64,000 nucleotides of DNA from Actinacidiphila acididurans (GCF_016918855.1 NZ_JADKYB010000023.1:1-64000); one strand, 5' to 3'. Positions 8,224-20,073 are shown, numbered from the stretch's first letter. Notes: a model not told the origin generated them from the sequence alone. Numbers and translations are program-made.

Positions 8224-8823
8224 GTGAGAAGCACCGGCGACGGTTTGGCCACCGGCGGCCCCCATCCGACCCGAGGGCCGCTGGCCCGTACCGGCGCCGC
8301 CGCGGGCGGGCAGGACGCGGCCGGGCAGGGGGAGCAGATCGGCTACCGCGGTCCCACCGCGTGCGCGGCCTCCGGCATCACCTACCGCCAGCTCGACTAC
8401 TGGGCCCGCACCGGGCTGGTCGAGCCCAGCGTCCGCCCGGCCTTCGGCTCCGGCACGCAGCGGCTGTACAGCTTCCGTGACGTGGTGGTGCTGAAGATCG
8501 TCAAGCGGCTGCTGGACACCGGCGTGTCGCTGCAGAACATCCGCACCGCCGTCCAGCACCTGCGCTCGGTCGGCCAGGGCGAACTGGCCCGGATGACCCT
8601 GATGAGCGATGGCGCCACCGTGTACGAGTGCACCTCGCCGGACGAAGTGGTCGACCTGCTCCAGGGCGGCCAGGGCGTCTTCGGTATCGCGGTCGGCGTG
8701 GTGTGGCGGGACGTGGAGAGCTCGCTGTCCCAGATGCACGGCGAGCGGGTGGACACCGGCGAGACCCTGGTCGGCCACAACCCGTCCGACGAGCTGGCCC
8801 GGCGCAGAAACCGCGCCGTCTGA
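8224..8823 (+). CDS. MerR-family regulator (Rv1830-like)
   Basis: A 199-residue protein. After a ~40-residue flexible Gly/Ala-rich N-terminus comes the MerR winged helix (GYRGPTACAASGITYRQLDYWARTGLVEPSV, then SFRDVVVLKIVKRLLDTGVSLQNIRTAVQHLR) and a C-terminal dimer/effector region. It lacks metal-binding cysteines. It completes the conserved GarA-FtsR-BFN-MerR order. GTG at 8224 follows GGGACGGAGGG. The 227-base gap upstream (7997-8223) probably contains its promoter; I see no gene there. Confidence 0.85.
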   Translation: MRSTGDGLATGGPHPTRGPLARTGAAAGGQDAAGQGEQIGYRGPTACAASGITYRQLDYWARTGLVEPSVRPAFGSGTQRLYSFRDVVVLKIVKRLLDTGVSLQNIRTAVQHLRSVGQGELARMTLMSDGATVYECTSPDEVVDLLQGGQGVFGIAVGVVWRDVESSLSQMHGERVDTGETLVGHNPSDELARRRNRAV

Positions 8824-9001
8824 GCCGCACGCTCTACGCGGGTACATCTGCGGCGTCTGCGTGGCGGCGGGCGGCCGCGGACCTCGGTCCGGCGCGTCGC
8901 CGCCGCGGAGGAGACGCCGCGGCGGCGCGGAGGCGACGCGGACCGGCTGTTTCCGTACGCCTGTACGGTCAATGTCAGTGGCGTGCGGCACGATCGGAAC
9001 T

Positions 9002-10465
9002 GTGAGAAGTGCGCCGACGATCCTGCACCTGGACATGGACGCGTTCTTCGCCGCGGTCGAGCAGGCGTCCAAGCCGAGCCTGCGGGGCAAGCCGGTCGTG
9101 GTCGGCGGCCTCGGCCCCCGCGGCGTGGTCGCGACCGCGTCCTACGAGGCACGGGTGCACGGCGTCCACTCGGCGATGGCGATGGCCCACGCCCGCCGGC
9201 TGTGCCCCAACGCGGCCTACCTCGTGCCCCGCTTCGGCCTGTACCGGCAGATCAGCGAGACCGTCATGGGGCTGCTCGCCGAGGTCTCCCCGCTGATAGA
9301 GCCGCTGAGCCTGGACGAGGCGTTCGTCGACCTGGAGGCCGCCGACAGCCAGGAGGACCCGCGCGCGGTGGCGGTGCGGCTTCGGGCCACCATCCGGGAG
9401 GCCACCGGGCTCACCGCCTCCGTGGGCCTGGCCGGCTCCAAACTCCTGGCCAAGATCGCCTCGGAGAAGGCCAAGCCGGACGGCCTGGTGGTGGTCGACC
9501 CCGGCACCGAGCGGGCACTGCTCGACCCGCTGCCGGTGCGCGCCCTGTGGGGCGTCGGCCCGGCCACCGCCGAGCACCTGCGCCGGGCCGGGATCGCCAC
9601 CGTCGCCGAGATCGCCCACGCAGGGGAGCACGAACTGGTCCGGCTGCTCGGCAAGGCCCACGGCACATCGCTGCACGCCATGGCGGTCGGCCTGGACAAC
9701 CGCCCGGTCGTGGCCGACCGGGACGTGAAGTCGATCTCCGTGGAGGACACCTTCGACCACGACCTGACCGACCGCGCCCAGGTGCGGCACGAGATCGACC
9801 GGCTCGCCGACCGCTGCGTCCAGCGGCTGCGCGGCGCCGGGCGCTCCGGCCGCACCGTGGTGGTCAAGGTGCGGCGTTTCGACTTCTCCACGCTCACCCG
9901 CTCCGAGACGCTGCGCGCGCCCACCGACGACCCCGTGGTGGTCCGCGAGACCGCCCGCCGCCTGGTGGACGGCGTCGACACCACCGGCGGCGTACGGCTG
10001 CTCGGGGTGGGCGTCGCGGGCCTGGCCGACTTCACCCAGGAGGACCTGTTCGCGCAGAGCGGCGGCGACCCGGCCGGACTGCCCGCCGACCGCGAGGCGC
10101 CCGTCGCGCCGCCGTCCCCCGAACGGGCCAGGACCTGGTGGCCCGGCCAGGACGTCACCCACACGCAGTACGGCCCCGGGTGGGTGCAGGGCAGCGGCGT
10201 CGGCCGGGTCACGGTGCGCTTCGAGGTGCCCGCGGACACCGCCCCCGGCCGGGTGCGCACCTTCGTCATGGACGACCCCGAGCTGAGCCACAGCGACCCG
10301 CTGCTGCCGGTCCCGCGGGTTCTACCGGAGCCGTTGCCACAGTCGGCGCAGCCCCCGGAACCCCAGCCCCCGGAACCGCCGTCGCCGTCCGCTCCGTCCC
10401 GTGCCACCCGTTCGGCCCAGCCGGCCGGTCACTCCCCGCCCGCCACCTCGCCGAAATCGCGCTGA
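9002..10465 (+). CDS. dinB: DNA polymerase IV (Y-family translesion polymerase)
   Basis: A 487-residue DinB. Catalytic carboxylates are present: Asp11 in LHLDMDAFFAAVEQ, and Asp105/Glu106 in SLDEAF. The little-finger region (~250-360) includes SVEDTFDHDL. A C-terminal extension of ~130 residues contains a WWPGQDVTHTQYGPGWVQGSGVG segment typical of actinobacterial DinB proteins and ends in ~60 Pro/Ser-rich residues. Role: error-prone bypass of damaged template. GTG at 9002 has no strong Shine-Dalgarno. Its 3' end overlaps the convergent PRC-barrel gene by 37 bases. Confidence 0.92.
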   Translation: MRSAPTILHLDMDAFFAAVEQASKPSLRGKPVVVGGLGPRGVVATASYEARVHGVHSAMAMAHARRLCPNAAYLVPRFGLYRQISETVMGLLAEVSPLIEPLSLDEAFVDLEAADSQEDPRAVAVRLRATIREATGLTASVGLAGSKLLAKIASEKAKPDGLVVVDPGTERALLDPLPVRALWGVGPATAEHLRRAGIATVAEIAHAGEHELVRLLGKAHGTSLHAMAVGLDNRPVVADRDVKSISVEDTFDHDLTDRAQVRHEIDRLADRCVQRLRGAGRSGRTVVVKVRRFDFSTLTRSETLRAPTDDPVVVRETARRLVDGVDTTGGVRLLGVGVAGLADFTQEDLFAQSGGDPAGLPADREAPVAPPSPERARTWWPGQDVTHTQYGPGWVQGSGVGRVTVRFEVPADTAPGRVRTFVMDDPELSHSDPLLPVPRVLPEPLPQSAQPPEPQPPEPPSPSAPSRATRSAQPAGHSPPATSPKSR

Positions 10466-10806
10466 GGCGCCGTACGGCGGTCCGCTTCGTTGCGCGGCAC
10501 CTCCATGCCGTAGTGGTGGTAGAGCTGCAGCTCCTGCTCGGGCGACAGATGGCGGCCCACACCGAAGTCCGGCGCGTCCTTGATCAGCGACTTCTTGAAC
10601 GGCACCCGCAGTTCGCCGTCCACCAGCTCGCTCGGCTCCAGCGGCACGAAGGCGTCCCTGGTGAACAGCCCGGTGCGCACCGCCGCCCACTCCGGCACAC
10701 CGGTCGCGTCGTCCAGGTACACCTCGTCCACCGTGCCGATCCTCGAACCGTCCCGGTCGAAGGCGCGGCGGCCGATCAGGCTGCGCGGATCGATGTCGCT
10801 GTGCAC
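10429..10806 (-). CDS. PRC-barrel domain protein
   Basis: A 125-residue protein with an N-terminal PRC-barrel (DPRSLIGRRAFDRDGSRIGTVDEVYLDD, PEWAAVRTG) and a C-terminal tail carrying LSPEQELQLYHHYG, a motif common in Streptomyces PRC-barrel proteins. GTG at 10806 is preceded by GGGAGG on the minus strand, which favours it over longer in-frame starts. Such proteins are usually stress-associated; function here is unknown. The gene ends inside the last codons of convergent dinB, so the two transcripts overlap tail to tail. Confidence 0.82.
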   Translation of the reverse strand: MHSDIDPRSLIGRRAFDRDGSRIGTVDEVYLDDATGVPEWAAVRTGLFTRDAFVPLEPSELVDGELRVPFKKSLIKDAPDFGVGRHLSPEQELQLYHHYGMEVPRNEADRRTAPQRDFGEVAGGE

Positions 10807-11004
10807 GGTGCCTCCCACCGACTGCGCCCGGCCACGTACGGCCGACGGCGATGCCATCTGAGCCATCTGACTACCACTAATTGTGCGGACTACCGGCAAA
10901 CGGCACATTACGGGCACCCTTACGGCGCGACTCCGCGGGGGTGCGTGCGCGCCGCCGCCCCGATGCGGGCGGAAGGCGCGCTGGTACGCTGGTCATCGGC
11001 TGCA

Positions 11005-11235
11005 GACCCCGTGCGGGAGAGTCCTCCGAAGTGCCCGGAAGGGGCACCCAAAGAGGCGCCGAAGGAGCAAATCCTCCCCGGAATCTCTCAGGCATCCGTA
11101 CCGCGCGGGTGAGGTCACTCTGGAAAGCAGGGCCCGTTCCGGAAGCGCCGCGGCTGCCGCGACGAGCCCTCACCGACGGTGCAAGCCGCCCCACCGCGGG
11201 CGGTGAAGCTCTCAGGTCGTGATGACAGAGGGGGA
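11005..11235 (+). promoter_or_regulatory. Tandem glycine riboswitch upstream of gcvP
   Basis: Two glycine-aptamer-like units lie in series. The first (about 11010-11112) has GCGGGAGAG, then GGCGCCGAAGGAGCAA and TCTCAGGCA; the second (about 11112-11235) starts GGTGAGGTCACTCTGG and ends GAAGCTCTCAGGTCGTGATGACAGAGG. These are the conserved elements of the glycine riboswitch, and gcvP starts about 78 bases downstream. Cooperative glycine binding is known to turn on glycine cleavage genes in other bacteria. A possible -10 (TACGCT) lies at 10985-10990. The remainder of the gap (10807-11004) shows no gene. Confidence 0.88.
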
Positions 11236-11312
11236 GGCCGTCCGGGTGTCCGCGTCGTAGTCGCGTCGTGGCACCCCCCGAAGGTCGTCGCAGACCAGGA
11301 GGCCCTCCGCAG

Positions 11313-14198
<2,886 letters not shown>

Positions 14199-14259
14199 GC
14201 AGCCCTCATGGGCCCGGTGCGGGGCGCGGCGTCGCGCCGGGCCGCCGGAACACGTCGAA

Positions 14260-14293
14260 AGCCGGTTCCCCGTGACCTCGGGGGGAACCGGCT
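14260..14293. terminator. Terminator hairpin after gcvP, possibly bidirectional
   Basis: A 12-bp perfect stem (AGCCGGTTCCCC at 14260-14271 with GGGGAACCGGCT at 14282-14293) lies between convergent gcvP and the DUF5999 gene, 60 bases after the gcvP stop. Confidence 0.7.
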
Positions 14294-14371
14294 CGGCGGA
14301 AGCGGGTGGCGCGCTGCGGCGGGTCGGGGTTCGGGCGTGCGCAGGAGCGGACGTACGCCCGGACGGCCGGC

Positions 14372-14578
14372 TCAGGCCGCGGTGGTGATGCGGTCGGTGC
14401 CCAGCGGGCGGTGCGGAGCGATGATCTGACCGTCGGGCAGCAGCTCCCCGGTGTCGTCGAAGAGCAGCACACCGTTGCAGAGCAGACTCCAGCCCTGTTC
14501 GGGGTGGCGGGCCACGGTGCGCGCGGCCTCCCGGTCGGGGCCGTCCGCGGTCGGACATTGTGGCTGGTGGGTGCACAT
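14372..14578 (-). CDS. DUF5999 family small protein
   Basis: A 68-residue protein beginning MCTHQPQCPTADGPDREAA and containing GWSLLCNGVLLFDDTGELLPDG, which is the whole of the streptomycete DUF5999 family. Two early Cys residues (2 and 9) with a His could bind metal, but this is only suggestive. Function is unknown. I used the ATG at 14578, since the family begins at MCTH; a longer frame upstream is not conserved in character. Confidence 0.78.
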   Translation of the reverse strand: MCTHQPQCPTADGPDREAARTVARHPEQGWSLLCNGVLLFDDTGELLPDGQIIAPHRPLGTDRITTAA

Positions 14579-14837
14579 GGTCGGTGACGTCTTTCGGTGC
14601 GAGTGATCGGCGGCGTGGTCCGTCGCCTTGCCTGCCTGGAACATCTGCGTCCCCCCGTTCGAGTGCGGCCGGTCCCAGTGTTGCTCCGCCGACGGAAATC
14701 CGCAGGGATTTCGCTCAGGCGGTCCTCAATGGTGGAAGACGCGTCACCCGGTCGGCCGGTTGCCGTCACGGTTGCGCAACCCGGGAGCGCGACGGCCCGC
14801 GACCGACCGTCCGGCCGGGCGGCACGGCGCCGGACAC

Positions 14838-14881
14838 GGCGGAGCCCCCCGGCCGGAATTCCGTGGCCGGGGGGCTCCGCC
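14838..14881. terminator. Strong inverted repeat in the 14579-14979 gap
   Basis: A 17-bp perfect stem (14838-14854 with 14865-14881, GGCGGAGCCCCCCGGCC and its complement) around a 10-base loop. It probably terminates the minus-strand gene ending at 14980. The rest of this 400-base gap shows no credible gene; it presumably also holds the promoter of the DUF5999 gene. Confidence 0.65.
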
Positions 14882-14979
14882 ATGGCGCGCCGTGCGCCGC
14901 AGTACCGGTCGTACCAGTGGCACCGCTCGTATACGACTGTCTGTGGGCCGTAACTTCTCTGTCGCCCGTCACCGCCGGC

Positions 14980-15567
14980 TCAGGCGGCCGGATTGAGCAG
15001 CGGCGGCGGTGCCAGCCGTACGCTCAGCACCGGCGCCAGCTCCACCAGCCGGTGCACCCGGTGCGCGGTGATCCCCGGCGGCGCCGGCGCCAGCGGCACC
15101 AGCAGGTCGGTCGGGTCCGGCTGCGCGGTGGCGGCGTCCGTCCGGGGTCGGCAGTGCAGCCACAGTGCCAGCATGTACAGACCCGGCACCGACAGCAGAT
15201 GCGGCTGGTACATGTCCGGCAGTGTCTCCGCCTGCCGCAGCGCCCGCTCGGTGGAGGCCAGGTAGGGGCCCTCGGCGAAGCGCGAGAACACCCAGCCGTC
15301 CGCGGTCAGCACGGTCTCGCCCGCAGCGACCACCCGGGCCCCCGCGCTGATATGGAACCGCCAGCCCGCCAGCCGCGCCTGCGGCAGGCCACCGGGGACC
15401 CGGGCCGGCTCGAAGACGTGGACGGGCAGCGGGGTCTCGGTGTCCAGCGGCCCTTCCGCGCTGCGCAGCGCGGGCGTCCTCGCCTCTTGGACCGCGGTGG
15501 GAGAACTGAGCGCGGCCAGGACGCTCAGCAGGGCTGGAGCGGGTGCAGGGGGGACAAGCAGCGGCAT
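14980..15567 (-). CDS. Conserved hypothetical protein, 195 residues
   Basis: I do not recognise a named domain. The protein starts MPLLVPPAPAPALLSVLAAL and has a compact, evenly mixed sequence (WRFHISAGARVVAAGETVLTADGW, FAEGPYLASTERALRQAE) with no membrane segment or signal peptide. Codon bias is typical of the neighbours, and ATG at 15567 has GAGAGG 9 bases upstream, so I consider it real. It is a single-gene unit between a strong hairpin and a 480-base gap. Confidence 0.6.
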   Translation of the reverse strand: MPLLVPPAPAPALLSVLAALSSPTAVQEARTPALRSAEGPLDTETPLPVHVFEPARVPGGLPQARLAGWRFHISAGARVVAAGETVLTADGWVFSRFAEGPYLASTERALRQAETLPDMYQPHLLSVPGLYMLALWLHCRPRTDAATAQPDPTDLLVPLAPAPPGITAHRVHRLVELAPVLSVRLAPPPLLNPAA

Positions 15568-16047
15568 GATGTCGCCTCTCACTTGGAGACACAACGGGAC
15601 ATACTGTGGTGCTGAATGTGGTGCCGGAGGGGTGTCGGCGGTGCCGTCGGTGCGGGGGAGGGGTCCTGCTCAGGCACGTCCGACGAGGGCGGATGCTCTG
15701 CCTTGTGCGCGGAGTTTATACGACGCGTGTTCGCTCCGTGTTTCGTGTAGGGGCTGTCAGTATTACGCGCAAGGCGAGAATTCGCCTTCCTGGACGAGGC
15801 CCCCACCACATTCCCGCAGGGCAGCGGCCGGGGGCTGGATTATTCTGCCCGCTACGGTCGGCTTGAACCCATCGGTGTTATTCACACCACGTTTACGCAG
15901 GTCTCAGGTGAGTGAATGTGCCATTGGAACATGCACGACGGATGCCACCTACCGCAAGCCTAGCGTGCCGACCCGGTCCGCTGTGGACTTATCGATCATT
16001 TGGGTGGGCATGCTTGTCCGGAGGAGCCGCACGAGAGGGGACACCCG
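15568..16047. other. 480-base intergenic region with no clear gene
   Basis: This gap separates two divergently oriented genes and is visibly richer in A/T than its surroundings. It contains a short hairpin (AAGGCGA at 15771-15777 with TCGCCTT at 15781-15787). Short reading frames exist but lack coding bias. It most likely holds promoters for the hypothetical gene at 14980-15567 and for the ligase-like gene at 16048. Confidence 0.5.
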
Positions 16048-17538
16048 ATGGGGGAGAAGGTCGTCGCCACCGGGTTCGACCTGGCCGACCGGCGCATGTA
16101 CCGGCACAAGCTGCAGCAGTGCCTGCTGGGACTGGAGCGGCTGCTGGACGAGAAGCGATTCGACCGCCCACGCAATCTGATGGGCCTGGAGATCGAATTG
16201 AATCTCGCGGATTCCGCGGGACTGCCACGCATGATGAACGAAGAGGTGCTGGCCCGCATCGCGAGCCGGGATTTCCAGACCGAGCTCGCTCAGTTCAACA
16301 TTGAAGTGAATATCGCGCCGCACCGACTGTCCGGTCGGGTGCTGGACCGGCTGGCCGAGGAACTGCGTACCGGGCTGGGATATGCCAACCGCATGGCGCG
16401 GGAAGTGGGTGCCCACATCGTGATGGTGGGAATTCTGCCCACGTTGGAAGGCCGGGACCTGGTCTCCGCCAACCTCTCCCGGGCCGACCGGTACACGCTG
16501 CTCAACGAGCGGATCCTGGCGATGCGCGGCGAGGACATCACCCTGGACATCCAGGGTGTGGAGCACCTCGTCTACACCTCCCGGTCCATCGCGCCCGAGG
16601 CCGCCTGCACCTCCATGCAGATGCACCTCCAGGTCACGCCCGGGCGGTTCGCCGCCGTGTGGAACGCCGCCCAGGTGCTGGCCGGGCCCCAGGTGGCGGT
16701 CGGCGCCAATTCGCCGTTCCTGTTCGGCCGGGAATTGTGGCGCGAGACCCGCCCGCTGCTGTTCCAGCAGGCCACCGACACCCGCCCGCAGGAATTGCGG
16801 ACCCAGGGGGTACGGCCGCTGGCCTGGTTCGGCGAGCGCTGGATCGACTCCGCCGCCGATCTGTTCGCCGAGAACGTGCGCTACTTCCCCTCCCTGCTCC
16901 CGATCTGCGACGACGAGGACCCGCTGAAGGTCCTCGACGACGGCGGGGTGCCGCGGCTGCGGGAACTGACCCTGCACAACGGCACGGTCTACCGCTGGAA
17001 CCGCCCGGTGTACGAGGTCGTCGACGGCGTCCCCCACCTGCGGGTGGAGAACAGGGTCATGCCGGCCGGCCCCACCGTGGCCGACGTCCTGGCCAACGCC
17101 GCCTTCTACTACGGCCTGGTGCGCGCCCTGGCCGAGGCACCGCGCCCGGTCTGGCAGCGGCTGCCGTTCGGCGCGGCCGCCGCCAACTTCGACGCGGCCT
17201 GCCGGGACGGCATCAACGCGGTGCTGCACTGGCCGCGCGGCCGGGGCAGCACGCTCGCCGAGGTCCCCGCGGCCGACCTGATCCGGCAGGAGCTGCTGCC
17301 GCTGGCCGCGGCGGGCCTGGACGCGTGGGGCATCGAGCCGGCGGACCGCGACCATTATCTGACGATCATCGAGCAGCGCTGCCGCCGCCGGAGCAATGGC
17401 GCGGAATGGCAGGCCGCCGCCTTCCACCGGGGCCTGGAGCGAGGCCTGGACCGCCGCTCGGCGCTGGCCGCGATGACCACGCGCTACAGCGAGCACATGT
17501 GGGCCGGTGATCCGGTGCACACCTGGCCGCTGGACTGA
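16048..17538 (+). CDS. Glutamate-cysteine ligase family (GCS2-like) protein
   Basis: A 496-residue protein with the glutamate-cysteine ligase fold: LMGLEIELNLADSAGLP (Glu-rich ATP/Mg site), FNIEVNIAPH, and CTSMQMHLQVTPGRFAAVWNAAQVLAGPQVAVGANSPFLFGRELWRETR, which is the family's core strand. Actinomycetes make mycothiol rather than glutathione, so the usual product is doubtful; other GCS2-like enzymes make amino-acid or peptide amide bonds. ATG at 16048 follows GAGAGGGG. It stands alone, followed by a short terminator and the IS110 insertion. Confidence 0.82.
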   Translation: MGEKVVATGFDLADRRMYRHKLQQCLLGLERLLDEKRFDRPRNLMGLEIELNLADSAGLPRMMNEEVLARIASRDFQTELAQFNIEVNIAPHRLSGRVLDRLAEELRTGLGYANRMAREVGAHIVMVGILPTLEGRDLVSANLSRADRYTLLNERILAMRGEDITLDIQGVEHLVYTSRSIAPEAACTSMQMHLQVTPGRFAAVWNAAQVLAGPQVAVGANSPFLFGRELWRETRPLLFQQATDTRPQELRTQGVRPLAWFGERWIDSAADLFAENVRYFPSLLPICDDEDPLKVLDDGGVPRLRELTLHNGTVYRWNRPVYEVVDGVPHLRVENRVMPAGPTVADVLANAAFYYGLVRALAEAPRPVWQRLPFGAAAANFDAACRDGINAVLHWPRGRGSTLAEVPAADLIRQELLPLAAAGLDAWGIEPADRDHYLTIIEQRCRRRSNGAEWQAAAFHRGLERGLDRRSALAAMTTRYSEHMWAGDPVHTWPLD

Positions 17539-17557
17539 GCGGTGAGGGGAGCGACCT

Positions 17558-17580
17558 GAGCCGGGGCGGGACCCCGGCTC
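17558..17580 (+). terminator. Short terminator hairpin after the GCS2-like gene
   Basis: A 9-bp stem (GAGCCGGGG at 17558-17566 and CCCCGGCTC at 17572-17580) with a 5-base loop, 20 bases after the stop codon and 9 bases before the insertion element. Confidence 0.6.
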
Positions 17581-17588
17581 TCCGGAAG

Positions 17589-18891
17589 CTTCCTAATGCT
17601 GTTGTCAAGCGGTTGCAGCTATTGGTGGTGTGATTTGGTAGCACCGATGGTCGCGGATCAGGGCCCATAGGACGTTGACGCGTCGGCGGGCGAGGGCGAG
17701 CACGGCTTGGACGTGCTTCTTGCCCTCGGCGCGTTTGCGGTCGTAGAACGTGCGCGAGTTCGGGTCGCAGCGGACGCTGACCAGCGCGGAGGTGTAGAAG
17801 ACGCGCTGGAGTCTTCGGTGGTAGGTGACCGGCCGGTGGAGGTTGCCGCTGACCTTGCCCGAGTCGCGAGGCGCCGGGGCGACGCCGGCGAAGGCGGCCA
17901 GAGCGTTCGGGGAGTCGAACGCGTCCAGGTTGCCGCCGACGGCCGCGAGGAACTCTGCGCCCAGCACGGTGCCGATGCCGGGGACGCTCAGGACGATGTC
18001 GGCGAGTTCGTGCTGGCGAAACCGGCCCTCGATGAGCTTGTCCATTTCGGCGATCTGCTCGTTGAGGGCCATCACCTCCTCGGCCAGGGTGTGGACCAGC
18101 TTCGCGATGGTCTTCTCCCCGGGGACGGCGGTGTGCTGGCGTTCGGCGGCCTCGACCGCTGCTTCGGCCAGGGCTCGTGCGCCTCGGACTTTGCGGTTGG
18201 CCAGCCATGTGGTCAGCCGCGTGACGCCGGCGCGGCGGATGGCGGCCGGGCTCTGGTAGCCCGTCAGCAGTCTGAGCGGGCCGGTGTTGGTGACGTCCAG
18301 GGCCCGTTCCAGGGCCGGGAACATGCTCAGCAGGGTGCCGCGCAGGCGGTTGACGACGCGGGTGCGGTCCTCGACCAGGTCGGCCCGGCGTCCGGTCAGC
18401 AGCTTCAGCTCGATGGCGGCCTCGTCGCCGGGACGGATGGGCCGCAGGTCGCGGCGCATCCTGGCCTGGTCGGCGATGACGTAGGCGTCGCGGGCGTCGG
18501 TCTTGCCCTCGCCCCGGTAACCGTCGGACGCCCGGTTCACCAGGCGGCCGGGCATGTAGAGGACCTCCTGGCCGTGGCTGACCAGCAGGGCCAGCAGCAG
18601 CGCGGGCTCACCGCCGGTCATATCGATGGCCCAGGTGACCTCGCGGCCGTCGGCCAGGTCCAGGACGTCGCCGATCAGCTTCAGCAGCTCGGGCTCGTCG
18701 TTGGCGACCCGCCGCGACAGCAGTGTCTTGCCCCCGGTGTCCAGCGCGAGGCCGTGATGGTGGCCCTTGCCGCTGTCGATCCCCGCCCATATCCGGCTCA
18801 TCGTGCTCCTGACGTGCTCGTTCGTTGTGTTCGTACCACGGACGACCTCGCCGGCATTGCTCTACGCAGCGACTTGTTCGCACTTCCTAAT
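17589..18891 (-). mobile_element. IS110-family insertion sequence
   Basis: A single transposase gene is flanked by a direct 9-base repeat CTTCCTAAT at 17589-17597 and 18883-18891, which I take as the element boundaries or as the duplicated core. There are no terminal inverted repeats, as expected for IS110 elements. Only 7 bases lie between the left repeat and the transposase stop, and about 80 bases between its start and the right repeat. The right boundary is uncertain: structured non-coding sequence continues to about 19045 and might belong to the element. Confidence 0.65.
17605..18801 (-). CDS. IS110 family transposase
   Basis: A 398-residue transposase. The N-terminal RuvC-like DEDD domain starts IWAGIDSGKGHHHGLAL (Asp9) and includes WAIDMTGGEPALLLALL and KTDARDAYVIADQARM; the C-terminal Tnp2 domain carries LSVPGIGTVLGAEFLAAVGG and the catalytic-Ser region APAPRDSGKVSG. 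Length is typical and no frameshift is seen, so it could be active. Known IS110 enzymes recombine DNA under the guidance of a bridge RNA encoded in the element's non-coding end. ATG at 18801. Confidence 0.95.
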   Translation of the reverse strand: MSRIWAGIDSGKGHHHGLALDTGGKTLLSRRVANDEPELLKLIGDVLDLADGREVTWAIDMTGGEPALLLALLVSHGQEVLYMPGRLVNRASDGYRGEGKTDARDAYVIADQARMRRDLRPIRPGDEAAIELKLLTGRRADLVEDRTRVVNRLRGTLLSMFPALERALDVTNTGPLRLLTGYQSPAAIRRAGVTRLTTWLANRKVRGARALAEAAVEAAERQHTAVPGEKTIAKLVHTLAEEVMALNEQIAEMDKLIEGRFRQHELADIVLSVPGIGTVLGAEFLAAVGGNLDAFDSPNALAAFAGVAPAPRDSGKVSGNLHRPVTYHRRLQRVFYTSALVSVRCDPNSRTFYDRKRAEGKKHVQAVLALARRRVNVLWALIRDHRCYQITPPIAATA

Positions 18892-19050
18892 CGGCGGCCG
18901 AGTCGTCGTGGGGTGCTGAGCGGCGAAGCTTCGTCAGCCATGGATCGGCAGCGGCCTGATAGCCACACCCAGCACCCCTGGGCGACCCAACCCTACGAAT
19001 GGCTCGATCAACCCGATCAAGAAGGTAGAGCGGCCTGAGCTCTCCATCAA

Positions 19051-19082
19051 GGCCGGTCTCCGCGGCGCCGCGGAGACCGGCC
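19051..19082. terminator. Perfect 16-bp palindrome in the gap upstream of the CPBP gene
   Basis: GGCCGGTCTCCGCGGC at 19051-19066 is followed immediately by its exact complement, giving a long hairpin. A second imperfect repeat (GGGACCGG...) follows at 19092-19125. The 364-base gap 18892-19255 has no credible gene; besides these repeats it contains complementary 9-base arms at 18910-18918 and 18970-18978. Confidence 0.55.
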
Positions 19083-19255
19083 CGAGCTCTCCCGGGACCG
19101 GTCTCGGCCTTACGGGACCGGCCTGAGCCGTACCCGGAGCGGCGGTATGTACAGGGGTGGCTGAGAACCGCGGGGCCGGATCTTCGTATCTTGTTCCGCA
19201 GGACCCGATACGCGCGCGGACGGCGCCGGCCGGGACACGGTTCTTGGAGGCCCGC

Positions 19256-20041
19256 GTGCAGACACAAGCCCCTGAAGTGGAGGCGCCGCTCGAGGCGCGC
19301 ACGCTGCGCAGCGAGACCTTGATCGTGCTCGCCCTGTCGCTGGGGGCCAGCGGACTCTCGGCGCTGATCAGCTTCATCGGCTCGGTCACCCAGCCCGGCG
19401 CGCTGAAGAACCAGGCCGCCACCCTGGTCGGCTCCTACGCGCCGCACCGGCCCTGGCTGGACCTGGCCTGGCAGCTCTTCTACATCGCCACCGCCCTGGC
19501 CCCGGTGGCCCTGGTGGCGCACCTGCTGGCCCGCGAGCGGGTGGGCATGGGCGTGCTCGGCTTCGACCTGAGCCGGCCGCGGCGCGACCTGCTGCGCGGC
19601 GCGGCCGTCGCCGCCGTCATCGGCGGCACCGGACTGGCCTTCTACCTCGGGGTACGGGCCGCCGGCTTCAACCTCACGGTGGTCCCCGAGTCGCTGCCGA
19701 ACGTGTGGTGGAAGATCCCGGTTCTGATCGCCTCGGCCGTGCAGAACGCGGTCCTGGAGGAGGTGATCGTGCTCGGCTACCTGCTGCGCCGGCTCGACCA
19801 GCTCCGCTGGTCCCCGAACGCGGCACTGACCGCCAGCGCCGTGCTGCGCGGCTCGTACCACCTCTACCAGGGGCTCGGCGGGTTCTTCGGCAACATGGCG
19901 ATGGGCGTGGTGTTCGTGCTGCTCTACCGGCGGTGGGGGCGGATCGGCCCGATGGTCGCCGCGCACGCCCTCATCGACACCGTGGCCTTCGTCGGATACG
20001 CGCTGCTGGCCGGCAAGGTGGGCTGGCTGCCCACCGGGTGA
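19256..20041 (+). CDS. CPBP family intramembrane protease
   Basis: A 261-residue multispanning membrane protein with CPBP (Abi) motifs: paired glutamates with Arg in EEVIVLGYLLRRL, the HLYQG histidine in RGSYHLYQGLGGFFGN, and the last-helix histidine in MVAAHALIDT. These residues form the intramembrane active site in type II CAAX-prenyl proteases and Rce1-like enzymes. GTG at 19256 is preceded by GGAGG, which decides the start over longer frames. Substrate is unknown; members include bacteriocin self-immunity proteins, but no bacteriocin gene is adjacent. Confidence 0.85.
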   Translation: MQTQAPEVEAPLEARTLRSETLIVLALSLGASGLSALISFIGSVTQPGALKNQAATLVGSYAPHRPWLDLAWQLFYIATALAPVALVAHLLARERVGMGVLGFDLSRPRRDLLRGAAVAAVIGGTGLAFYLGVRAAGFNLTVVPESLPNVWWKIPVLIASAVQNAVLEEVIVLGYLLRRLDQLRWSPNAALTASAVLRGSYHLYQGLGGFFGNMAMGVVFVLLYRRWGRIGPMVAAHALIDTVAFVGYALLAGKVGWLPTG

Positions 20042-20073
20042 CCACCCCCACCTGTCGGTCACGCACCTGCCGG

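Noticed and set aside
8609..9001. An upstream extension of DNA polymerase IV
   Set aside because: The 131 extra codons read through the preceding MerR gene in another frame; GTG at 9002 gives the normal N-terminus.
14597..14996. Short frames in the gap between gcvP and 14980
   Set aside because: They lack coding bias and ribosome sites and lie across the strong 17-bp hairpin.
15579..15809. A 76-codon minus-strand frame in the 15.6 kb gap
   Set aside because: Composition is Ser/Pro/His-rich, without a ribosome site or recognisable motif; left as an intergenic region.
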